From positions 1 through 6,284 of the forward strand of contig JASLCY010000402.1 of assembly GCA_030151925.1 (NCBI GenBank): 6,284 nt of DNA. Reading direction: 5' to 3'. Shown here one piece after another: positions 1 to 6,284 of the stretch. The stretch's first letter is position 1, and every line of letters starts with the position of its first letter. Source of the stretch: Oligoflexus sp. GTDB lineage: Bacteria > Bdellovibrionota_B > Oligoflexia > Oligoflexales > Oligoflexaceae. Under the pieces are notes generated by a model that was given only the letters and a program-made list of their open reading frames with translations, did no database searches and was not told where the DNA came from. Made by a program: the position numbers and the translations under genes.

Positions 1-36
1 CTTAAAGCCGTCCACGACTTCGCAAGAAAAGCCTGA
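1..36 (+). CDS. Possible C-terminal tail of an upstream gene (partial)
   Basis: Frame 1 reads as eleven residues, LKAVHDFARKA, followed by TGA at 34-36. The stretch could be the end of a gene that starts left of the window, and the AT-richer sequence after it fits an intergenic region. With so few codons, chance is a real alternative. Frame 2 also stays open from the edge to a TAG near position 94, and one minus-strand frame is open to the edge. No function can be assigned. Confidence 0.22.
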   Translation, partial: LKAVHDFARKA

Positions 37-167
37 GCGCCTCCCTCCCGCCAATTTATCTCACGAATTCGTTTTTCCGCAAAAAATCCTTTAGTTCTTC
101 GCCGAAACTTTAGCTGGATCTTTAGTACAGATGTCCACTAAATTGATGCGTCCTCATCAATCACAAT
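37..167 (+). promoter_or_regulatory. Upstream leader of the carboxylase gene
   Basis: This 131-base stretch has no convincing gene and is clearly more AT-rich than the coding sequence on either side, so it is the natural place for the carboxylase promoter. I found no good -35/-10 pair. The best -10-like hexamer is TAAATT at 139-144, but nothing like TTGACA lies about 17 bases before it. The segment holds three CTTTAG hexamers (89-94, 108-113, 120-125), a 6-bp inverted repeat (121-142) and a 10-bp palindrome ACGAATTCGT at 63-72. No Shine-Dalgarno sequence lies in front of position 168. The regulatory role is inferred from position and composition only. Confidence 0.4.
121..142. repeat. Short inverted repeat TTTAGT-N10-ACTAAA, possible operator
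   Basis: The arms TTTAGT (121-126) and ACTAAA (137-142) are perfect reverse complements separated by ten bases. The dyad is centred about 36 bases before the GTG at 168. Two-fold symmetry of this size and place is typical of repressor operators, but a 6-bp match in a short AT-rich region can easily arise by chance. No known operator consensus was recognised. Confidence 0.22.
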
Positions 168-3100
168 GTGGGTGTTGCCTTGAAACGAAAACTGCTCATG
201 CCCGACGCCAAGATCGGCATCATCAACCGTGGTGAAGCTGCCGTTCGATTCATTCGCGGGGCCAAAGAATTCAATGCACTCAATTCGACCAGCTTCACGA
301 CGGTCGCATTCTATAGCGATGTCGAGACCGATGCGCTCTTCATCAAGGAAGCTGACGAAGCCCACGCGCTTTCTTCCTTCGAAGGTTATTCCGCCATCAC
401 CGGCAGCCCTTACCTGAATTCCCAGTTCCTCGTGAACGCGCTGCTCGAGACCGGCTGCACGGGCGTCTGGGTCGGCTGGGGCTTCGTCGCGGAAAACGCG
501 GAGTTCGCCGCGCTGCTCGAGAAGAACGGCCTGGTGCTGCTCGGACCGACCGCGACCGCGATGGATAACCTCGGCGACAAGATCAAGGCGAAGGAGATCG
601 CCGACGCCTCCAAGGTTCCGACCTGTCCCTGGAGCGGCGGTTTCCTCGAGAACCTCGAGCATGCGCAGGCAGCCGCTCTGAAGATCGGCTATCCGGTCAT
701 CCTGAAATCGGCGAACGGCGGCGGCGGCCGCGGCATTCGCAAAGTCCTCACGCCGGAAGAGATGCCGAACGCGTTCCGTTCGGTCTCCGACGAGATCTTC
801 CGCTTCTTCGGCAACCGCGTGATCTTCATGGAAGCGCTGGTCGTGCACGGACGCCACCTTGAAGTGCAGTGCCTCGCCGATTACCACGGCAACGTCCATA
901 CCTTCGGCGTGCGCGACTGCTCGGTGCAGCGGAACAATCAAAAGATCATCGAGGAGACGCCGCCGGCGCACCTCTCTCCCGAGCATATGCGGCGCGTCGA
1001 GGAATCGGCCGCGCGCCTGCTGAAAGCCGCGGACTACCACAGCGCCGGGACCGTCGAATATCTCTACGACGTGGACCGCAAAGAAGCTTACTTCATGGAA
1101 GTCAACACGCGCCTGCAGGTCGAGCATCCGATCACCGAGGAGCTCTTCCAGGTCGATTTCGTGCATCTGCAATTGAAGGTCGCGCTGGGCGAGAACCTCG
1201 CGAATATCCCGAAGAACCCGCGCGGCCACGTGGTTGAGGTCCGACTCAACGCGGAGGATCCGGATCAGAAATTCGCGCCGACGCCCGGCCGCATCCTGCG
1301 CCTCCTGCCGCCGCTCCTGCCCGGCATCCGCATCGATTCGGGCTTCGAATGGGGCAGCCGCATTCCCGGCGACTTCGATTCGATGGTGGCGAAGATCATC
1401 GCCATCGGTTCGACCCGCGCCGCCGCCCTGGCGAAACTGAAGCGCGCGCTGAGCGAGCTGCAGATCGAGATCGACAACGGCACGACCAACCAGGGCTTCC
1501 TGCTCGAGCTCCTCGCGTCGAAGCAGATCCAGGAGGGCGGCGTGCTCACCGACTTCGTGGAAGGCTTCCTGGAAAGCTCCGAACGCAAGAAGGTGAAGAG
1601 CGAATGGGCCGTCGCCGTGCTGGCCTCGGCCGTCTACCAGTATCAGCAGAAATATAAGAACGAGTTCGAGAACTTCACCGAGAAGGTTCGCCGTTACGGT
1701 TCGCCGCGGCAGATGCCCGAGCTCGAGATGTCGATGAAGCTCAAGCTGCACGGCAACACCTATCAGCTGGACGTCCAGGCGGCCTTCGGCACGACTTATC
1801 ACGTGCGCGTGAACGGCCAGCTCGTGGTCATCGAATACGTGAGCTGGGGCAACGAGGTCATCGTCACCTGCGGCGAACGCAAATACCAGATGCAGATCGT
1901 GCCGCGGGCCAACGCGCTGCAATGCGAGCTCGAAGGCATTCCCTATATGCTGCCGTTCGATACCGGCGGCATGATCTCCGCGCCTTCGCCCAGCGTGGTG
2001 CTCACTGTCGAGACCGGGGAAGGCCGCAAGGTGAAGAAAGGCGAGCTCCTCCTCACGCTTGAGGCGATGAAGATGGAGATGGCGGTGACGGCTCCGGAAG
2101 ACGGCACCGTGATCCGCGTGAACGTGAAGCCGGGCGAGCAGGTCGCGGCGGGCCAGGCGCTGGTCGACTTCGAAAACGCGAGCCAGGCGCAGGGCAAGGA
2201 AGAAGGCGCGGCGGCGCAGAAAGAGGCGCCGATCGACTTCTCGCGCCTCAGCCTCGACGCATCGTCGCCGGCCTCCCTGCAGAAGGAATGGGAGATCGTC
2301 GCGCGCAATTATTATGCGGCCTTCACCGGCTACGATTCCGCGAAACCCATCGGCCAGCTCCTGACGGCGCTCGACGCCTTCGTGCAGAAACATCCTGAGT
2401 TCAAACCCCAGGCCGCGGAACTCGTGATGAAGGCCGTCTCGGCATTCACCACCGTGCAGACGCTCTTCCAGGGCCGCGAGGACGGGATCGGCAGCAACTC
2501 GCAGTCGACCGACGCCCACGAATACCTCATGCATTACCTCCTTCGCCGCGATGATCGTGAGAAGGGACTGCCGGAGGAGTTCCGCGAACACCTCCAGGCC
2601 GCTATCAAGCTTTATCCCTGGGCCGACGCCAAGCACCACGAGCTCACGACGCGGGCGCTCTTCCATCTCTATAAAGCGAATGCCACCCAGAAGACGCAGG
2701 CGGACCTTCTCCGCCAGAGCCTGCTCTTCCTGCAATCGCTCTATCCGGAGGCCAGCGAATTTACCGAACCTGCGGATTTCTCGGCCCGCATCGACGAGCT
2801 CATCCGGGTGGCGCAAGGCAATCCTTCGCTGCTCGACGCCGCGGTGTTCGCGCGTTACGACCTCGTGGACCGCCTGAGGCAGGAGGAGATGCAGAAGGAG
2901 CGCCAGGCGCAGCTGAAGCAGATCCTCACGCCGGTGATGAGCGCGGGCAAGACCGATCTGAAAGCGATCCAGGAGGTGATAGACTCGGGCCACCAGCTCG
3001 TGACCTACCTCTCCGCGCAGTACGATAAGAAGAGCCCGCACGCGCAGAAGATACTCGAGCTCATCGCCCGCCGCTTCAACCGCGATCGGAAGGTCAAGGA

Positions 3101-5702
3101 CTGCCGCGCGATCGAGTCCGGCGATCACCAGCTCTTCGAAATCACCTCGACGGACAAAAAACAGTCGGTTCGCAGCATCGTCATGGTGCTGACGGAAGCC
3201 GAATACTTCGGTTCGCTCGACTGGCTCAAAAGATCCCTGAAGCGCGATCCCAAAGAATACCTGGAGTGCCTGATCTTCGTCCGCCGCAGCGGCGAGCATC
3301 CTGAAGCGGAATACGTAAGCCATCTCGCGAAGTTCCCGCTGCCGGTCGACCTCGCGAGCCTCGGCCTGGTGAGCCCGGATTCCTACGTCTACCACTCCTT
3401 CCATTATCAGGGAGAGAGCTGGGAAGAGGACAAGCGCCGCATGGCGTTCAGCCCCCTGCGTTATCGCGAGCTGCGGCTCGACCGCCTCGAGAACTTCAAC
3501 CTCGAGCTGCAATACCACAGCCGCTACGTGCACGTGGTGAAGCTCGAAGCGAAGGACAACGCCAAGGACCAACGCCTCTTCGCGTTCATCGAAGTGCCCG
3601 AGCCGCGCATCGAAGTGAATGCCGACCTCGAGATCGAAGCGATCAGCCAGTTCGAATACAGCATCCAGGAAGCGGCCAAGGTGCTCCGCGAGCAGCAGGC
3701 TCGCCACAAACGCAGCTACCATTGGAACCGCATCGTCGCTCACCTCGGCCACGCGCATCCGCTCCGCATCGAGCAGATCGGCCAGTATCCCGAACGTTTG
3801 ATGCCGCTCGTCAAAGGCCTCGGCCTCGAGAAGGTGGTGCTCTATACGAAGGTGGTCGGCCGCAGCGGCAAACCCCTGGCGACCGAGATCCTCGTCGAAG
3901 GCCTCAACACGCATTACACGGTGCGCGCGCGGGTCCCTTCGCGCCAGCTCCTGGTGCCGCTCGATCCTTATACGAGCAAGGTCGTCAACGCGATTCGCCT
4001 CGGCAGCCCTTATCCGTACGAAGTCATCGGCATGCTCGTGAAACCGGATCCGAAGCGCATGGCGCGCGGCAAGTTCCACGAGTTCGATATCGAGCTGGAC
4101 GCCAAGGGCGGCCAACGCACGGTGTCGGTCGAAGGGCGCGCGCCCGGCCTCAACACTTCGAACGTGGTGTTCGGCAAGATCAGCAACGAGACCGAAGACG
4201 GCCAGGTCTTCGAGCGCGTCCTCGTGCTCGGCGATCCGACGCGCGACCTCGGTTCGCTCGCGGAAGGCGAATGCCGTCGCGTGATCGCGGCTTTGGATAT
4301 GGCGGAAGCCGAGAATATCCCGATGGAATGGGTCCCCGTTTCGTCCGGCGCCGCGATCGACATGCAGACCGGTACCGAGAACCTCGATTGGACCGCGCGG
4401 GTGCTGCGTCGCCTGATCGAGTTCACGCAGGCGGGCGGTGAGGTCAACATCATCGTCTCGGGCATCAACGTGGGAGCGCAGGCCTATTGGAACGCCGAAG
4501 CCACCATGCTCATGCATACCAAGGGCATCCTGATCATGACCGAGACCGGCGCGATGGTCCTCACCGGTAAACGGGCGCTCGACTTCTCGGGCAGCGTCTC
4601 CGCGGAAGACAACATCGGCATCGGCGGCGTCGAACGCATCATGGGCCCGAACGGTCAGGCGCAATTCCGCGTGCGTGACCTCGGCGAAGCGTATCAGCTT
4701 CTCTTCCGCCACTATCGTTTGACGAGCGTTTCGAGTCGCCGTCCTTACGGAACCAAACTCAAGACCCAGGATCCCGTCGAGCGCGACGTGGCGCTCTTCC
4801 CTTATGTGGATCGTTTGAACCAGGGCTTCACCACGGTCGGCGACATCCTCGGCAAATCGAATGCGGAGCGTAAGAAACCCTTCGATATGCGGCAGATCAT
4901 GCAGGCCGTGCGCGACCAGGATGCGGATTGCCTCGAGCGTTGGCAGAACATGCGCGACGCCGAGACCGCTATCGTCTGGGAGACTCAGGTATGCGGTTAC
5001 GCGGTCGGACTCATCGGCATCGAGAGCCGCACCGTGAAACGCATCGGTGAGATCCCGAACGACGGTCCCGACACCTGGACCGGCGGCACGCTCTATCCGC
5101 TGTCGTCGAAGAAGGTGGCGCGCGCTATCAACTCATACAGCAACCAGTTGCCGGTGATCGTGCTCGCCAACCTCTCGGGTTTCGACGGCTCGCCGGAATC
5201 GCTTCGCCGTTTGCAGCTTGAATACGGCGCCGAGATCGGCCGGGCGGTGGTGAACTTCAAGGGGCCTCTGATCTTCGTGGTCGTGTCCCGTTATCACGGC
5301 GGCGCTTACGTCGTGTTCTCGAAGACCCTGAACCCCGATATGAAATCGGTGGCTCTCGAGGCGACCTACGCGTCCGTTATCGGCGGCGCTCCGGCCGCGG
5401 CCGTGGTGTTCCCGCGCCAGGTGCTGAAGAATACCTTCGCGGATGCGCAGGTGGTCGAGGCCCAGGCGAAACTCAAGAAGGGTACGATCACCAAGGCTCA
5501 GTACGATGATATCTATCAGACCGTCCACCTCGAGCATCAGGCGAAGGTGGCCACCGAGTTTGAGAAGATCCACACCGTCGAGCGCGCGCTGAAGGTCGAA
5601 TCGATCGATGCGATCGTCGGCGCGAGCCAGCTCAGGCCGTTTATCGGTTCGGAGTTGAATGAAGGCATCGCGAAGTTCTTGAAGAAATCGCGCAGTAAGT
5701 GA
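168..5702 (+). CDS. Single-chain biotin-dependent acyl-CoA carboxylase (eukaryotic-type ACC architecture)
   Basis: This is an 1844-residue cytoplasmic multienzyme. Biotin carboxylase spans about 13-500. It has the GWG and PWSGG segments typical of eukaryotic ACC, a glycine-rich ATP loop KSANGGGGRGI (180-190), and the active-site run EVNTRLQVEHP (311-321). By eye, E. coli AccC K116, K238, E276, E288, N290, R292 and R338 correspond to K138, K259, E297, E311, N313, R315 and R359. A beta-rich linker (about 520-600) precedes the biotin carrier (603-668), whose LEAMKMEM puts biotin on K635. A flexible Ala/Gln/Lys-rich linker (669-690) leads into an ACC-central-like region (about 700-1270) containing ELRLDRLENF (1101-1110). 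Carboxyltransferase halves follow: the N half from SPYPYE (1280) with GAQAYWNAEATM (1436-1447), and the C half from about 1565 with GFDGSPES (1671-1678) and HGGAYVV (1710-1716). Eukaryotic ACCs are longer, about 2200-2500 residues. The start is uncertain: GTG 168 is the longest choice, ATG 198 is equally plausible, and neither has a Shine-Dalgarno. Acetyl-CoA as substrate is inferred; propionyl-CoA or another acyl-CoA is possible. Confidence 0.95.
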   Translation: MGVALKRKLLMPDAKIGIINRGEAAVRFIRGAKEFNALNSTSFTTVAFYSDVETDALFIKEADEAHALSSFEGYSAITGSPYLNSQFLVNALLETGCTGVWVGWGFVAENAEFAALLEKNGLVLLGPTATAMDNLGDKIKAKEIADASKVPTCPWSGGFLENLEHAQAAALKIGYPVILKSANGGGGRGIRKVLTPEEMPNAFRSVSDEIFRFFGNRVIFMEALVVHGRHLEVQCLADYHGNVHTFGVRDCSVQRNNQKIIEETPPAHLSPEHMRRVEESAARLLKAADYHSAGTVEYLYDVDRKEAYFMEVNTRLQVEHPITEELFQVDFVHLQLKVALGENLANIPKNPRGHVVEVRLNAEDPDQKFAPTPGRILRLLPPLLPGIRIDSGFEWGSRIPGDFDSMVAKIIAIGSTRAAALAKLKRALSELQIEIDNGTTNQGFLLELLASKQIQEGGVLTDFVEGFLESSERKKVKSEWAVAVLASAVYQYQQKYKNEFENFTEKVRRYGSPRQMPELEMSMKLKLHGNTYQLDVQAAFGTTYHVRVNGQLVVIEYVSWGNEVIVTCGERKYQMQIVPRANALQCELEGIPYMLPFDTGGMISAPSPSVVLTVETGEGRKVKKGELLLTLEAMKMEMAVTAPEDGTVIRVNVKPGEQVAAGQALVDFENASQAQGKEEGAAAQKEAPIDFSRLSLDASSPASLQKEWEIVARNYYAAFTGYDSAKPIGQLLTALDAFVQKHPEFKPQAAELVMKAVSAFTTVQTLFQGREDGIGSNSQSTDAHEYLMHYLLRRDDREKGLPEEFREHLQAAIKLYPWADAKHHELTTRALFHLYKANATQKTQADLLRQSLLFLQSLYPEASEFTEPADFSARIDELIRVAQGNPSLLDAAVFARYDLVDRLRQEEMQKERQAQLKQILTPVMSAGKTDLKAIQEVIDSGHQLVTYLSAQYDKKSPHAQKILELIARRFNRDRKVKDCRAIESGDHQLFEITSTDKKQSVRSIVMVLTEAEYFGSLDWLKRSLKRDPKEYLECLIFVRRSGEHPEAEYVSHLAKFPLPVDLASLGLVSPDSYVYHSFHYQGESWEEDKRRMAFSPLRYRELRLDRLENFNLELQYHSRYVHVVKLEAKDNAKDQRLFAFIEVPEPRIEVNADLEIEAISQFEYSIQEAAKVLREQQARHKRSYHWNRIVAHLGHAHPLRIEQIGQYPERLMPLVKGLGLEKVVLYTKVVGRSGKPLATEILVEGLNTHYTVRARVPSRQLLVPLDPYTSKVVNAIRLGSPYPYEVIGMLVKPDPKRMARGKFHEFDIELDAKGGQRTVSVEGRAPGLNTSNVVFGKISNETEDGQVFERVLVLGDPTRDLGSLAEGECRRVIAALDMAEAENIPMEWVPVSSGAAIDMQTGTENLDWTARVLRRLIEFTQAGGEVNIIVSGINVGAQAYWNAEATMLMHTKGILIMTETGAMVLTGKRALDFSGSVSAEDNIGIGGVERIMGPNGQAQFRVRDLGEAYQLLFRHYRLTSVSSRRPYGTKLKTQDPVERDVALFPYVDRLNQGFTTVGDILGKSNAERKKPFDMRQIMQAVRDQDADCLERWQNMRDAETAIVWETQVCGYAVGLIGIESRTVKRIGEIPNDGPDTWTGGTLYPLSSKKVARAINSYSNQLPVIVLANLSGFDGSPESLRRLQLEYGAEIGRAVVNFKGPLIFVVVSRYHGGAYVVFSKTLNPDMKSVALEATYASVIGGAPAAAVVFPRQVLKNTFADAQVVEAQAKLKKGTITKAQYDDIYQTVHLEHQAKVATEFEKIHTVERALKVESIDAIVGASQLRPFIGSELNEGIAKFLKKSRSK

Positions 5703-5710
5703 CAGGATAG

Positions 5711-5740
5711 GGGCGGGCCGTTCGCGGCTCGCCTTGCTTA
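5711..5740 (+). terminator. Rho-independent terminator after the carboxylase gene
   Basis: The arms GGCGGGCCG (5712-5720) and CGGCTCGCC (5725-5733) form a 9-bp stem with one G.U pair, closed by a TTCG loop. The stem begins 9 bases after the stop codon and is followed by the moderately T-rich run TTGCTTACTTCTTAT. On the minus strand the G.U pair becomes an A-C mismatch and no T-run follows, so it should work mainly for plus-strand transcripts. It sits between two convergent genes, and its T-rich tail overlaps the last codons of the cytochrome gene. Confidence 0.6.
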
Positions 5741-6154
5741 CTTCTTATCGGAAGCTTTATTCCCCGGCTTCATCGCCTCGATCATCAAAGAGATCTCGGA
5801 CTCCGAGAGCTTCCCCTCGTAACTCGGCATCACGCCCTGATATCCGCCCACGATCTTGGCTTTGGGGGCGAGCAAGGACTCGCGGATGTAGGCCGCGTCC
5901 GCTCTGACTTTGCTGCCGTCGGCGAGGATGACTTCCGAACCGAACAAATCCCGGAGGTCCGGGGCCCGGAAACTCGAGCCCCCCTGATGGCAGGTGATGC
6001 AGCCTTTTTCGTCCATCAAATCCCAGCCCTGCCCCGCGGGATCGAGGAGGGCGACGCGTTTTTTATCTTCGTCTCTCACATAGGCGAAGAGGATCGCGGC
6101 GAAGACCGCCATGACCAACGCGATAGGAATCCAGGTTTTGGCTGACATCTTCAT
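5738..6154 (-). CDS. Membrane-anchored mono-haem cytochrome c (class I, COX2 C-terminal-like)
   Basis: This 138-residue protein carries electrons in or near the aerobic respiratory chain. Residues 8-26 form one hydrophobic helix with lysines before it and a charged RDEDKKR stretch after it. That fits an uncleaved signal anchor with the rest of the protein in the periplasm. The haem site is CITCH (52-56), with H56 as proximal ligand. M109 in GVMPSYEGKLSESE is the expected distal ligand, and the final helix ISLMIEAMK packs on the haem in this fold. The APDLRDLFGS and GVMPSYEGKLS segments resemble the cytochrome c domain fused to subunit II of some cytochrome c oxidases, but the cupredoxin/CuA part is absent, so this is a free-standing electron carrier or oxidase accessory. 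ATG 6154 is preferred over ATG 6148 because GAGGA lies 6 bases before it. It lies 18 bases after the stop of the gene upstream, so the two are probably co-transcribed. It converges with the carboxylase gene. Confidence 0.88.
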   Translation of the reverse strand: MKMSAKTWIPIALVMAVFAAILFAYVRDEDKKRVALLDPAGQGWDLMDEKGCITCHQGGSSFRAPDLRDLFGSEVILADGSKVRADAAYIRESLLAPKAKIVGGYQGVMPSYEGKLSESEISLMIEAMKPGNKASDKK

Positions 6155-6160
6155 CGACGG

Positions 6161-6165
6161 TCCTC
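6161..6165 (-). promoter_or_regulatory. Shine-Dalgarno site of the cytochrome c gene
   Basis: GAGGA, read on the minus strand, ends 6 bases before ATG 6154, which is good spacing. The second in-frame ATG at 6148 would be 12 bases away, so this site decides the start in favour of 6154. It lies in the 18-base gap after the upstream gene's stop. It also shows that the host uses Shine-Dalgarno initiation, which makes its absence in front of the carboxylase more noticeable. Confidence 0.65.
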
Positions 6166-6172
6166 GCGCGGA

Positions 6173-6284
6173 TCAGTGCTTAAGGTCGGTGTCCTTCACG
6201 AGGCTCAGGCTGGGAGCCGTGCGAGGATCGATATGGCCCTTGAGTCTTTGCAGCTCCGCCCGGAAGTTCCGGACGTCGAGGGAG
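6173..6284 (-). CDS. C-terminal end of an unidentified gene upstream of cytochrome c (partial)
   Basis: The minus-strand frame entering at 6283 encodes 36 residues, starting SLDVRNFRAELQRLKG and ending SLSLVKDTDLKH, then TGA at 6175-6173. The segment is hydrophilic and looks like the soluble tail of a protein. I do not recognise the family. The frame was chosen because its stop lies 18 bases before the cytochrome start with a ribosome-binding site between them, and because its composition is protein-like. A competing frame ending in TAA at 6182-6180 gives a Pro/Arg/Gly-rich, less natural peptide. Its position suggests it is in an operon with the cytochrome, so a respiratory-chain or oxidase-assembly role is a reasonable guess, no more. 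Confidence 0.6.
   Translation of the reverse strand, partial: SLDVRNFRAELQRLKGHIDPRTAPSLSLVKDTDLKH

Noticed and set aside
1..50. A possible minus-strand gene starting divergently from the left edge
   Set aside because: One minus-strand frame is open to the edge and has a purine-rich GGGAGGG before it, but there is no ATG, and the available TTG and GTG codons are too far from that sequence for normal initiation.
63..72. Palindrome ACGAATTCGT followed by four T's, as a terminator or operator
   Set aside because: As RNA it could form only a 3-bp stem with a 4-base loop, too weak to terminate. A 10-bp DNA palindrome alone, with no conservation data, is not enough to call a site.
3722..4441. A 239-codon plus-strand frame inside the carboxylase gene
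   Set aside because: It is out of frame with the conserved gene, is extremely rich in Arg, Pro, Gly and Ala as expected of a shifted frame in GC-rich DNA, and lacks any domain. The same applies to the shorter plus-strand frames at 869-1237 and 1349-1657.
138..4712. A 1524-codon open reading frame on the minus strand opposite the carboxylase
   Set aside because: It lies in exact codon register with the sense gene, so it is open only because the sense frame lacks TTA, CTA and TCA codons. Its translation is a His/Arg/Asp/Glu/Ala/Leu-rich mirror of the sense codons with no recognisable domain, while the sense strand has intact catalytic motifs throughout.
5133..5573. A 146-codon minus-strand frame opposite the carboxyltransferase end
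   Set aside because: It is a continuation of the same antisense register, separated only by the single TCA codon at 5133-5135. It covers the highly conserved CT C-half and shows no protein motif.
6180..6284. An alternative minus-strand frame at the right edge ending in TAA at 6182-6180
   Set aside because: Its peptide is dominated by Pro, Arg, Gly and Ser, as expected of a shifted frame. The neighbouring frame ending at 6173 gives a more natural protein tail and a typical operon spacing to the cytochrome start.

Overview
The window is one very large gene plus the edge of a small respiratory cluster, from a GC-rich and probably aerobic, Gram-negative-type bacterium. The evidence for that is GC-rich coding sequence with third positions mostly G or C, a membrane-anchored c-type cytochrome facing the periplasm, and a Shine-Dalgarno site. 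A delta-proteobacterial, Bdellovibrionota or Myxococcota-type host is a guess and cannot be fixed from this much sequence.

Layout: positions 1-36 may hold the last codons of an upstream plus-strand gene. Positions 37-167 are a non-coding, more AT-rich leader with a small inverted repeat and three copies of CTTTAG. Positions 168-5702 (+) encode an 1844-residue single-chain biotin-dependent acyl-CoA carboxylase. It carries biotin carboxylase, biotin carrier, a long central region and both halves of the carboxyltransferase in the order used by eukaryotic acetyl-CoA carboxylase. A GC-rich hairpin with a U-rich tail follows 8 nt after the stop codon. On the minus strand, 6154-5738 encodes a 138-residue mono-haem cytochrome c with an N-terminal membrane anchor. 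Just upstream of it, the last 36 codons of another minus-strand gene run off the right edge.

The carboxylase would use biotin, ATP and bicarbonate to carboxylate an acyl-CoA in the cytoplasm. Malonyl-CoA for lipid synthesis is the default expectation, but two arginines that read the substrate carboxylate in the yeast enzyme appear to be replaced. The cytochrome and its upstream partner look like an operon serving an aerobic electron-transfer chain. The two transcription units converge and show no functional link beyond sharing the 35-bp gap. The window's main interest is the eukaryote-like one-chain carboxylase in a bacterium. It belongs to a family that occurs in several bacterial groups but is, to my knowledge, little characterised.
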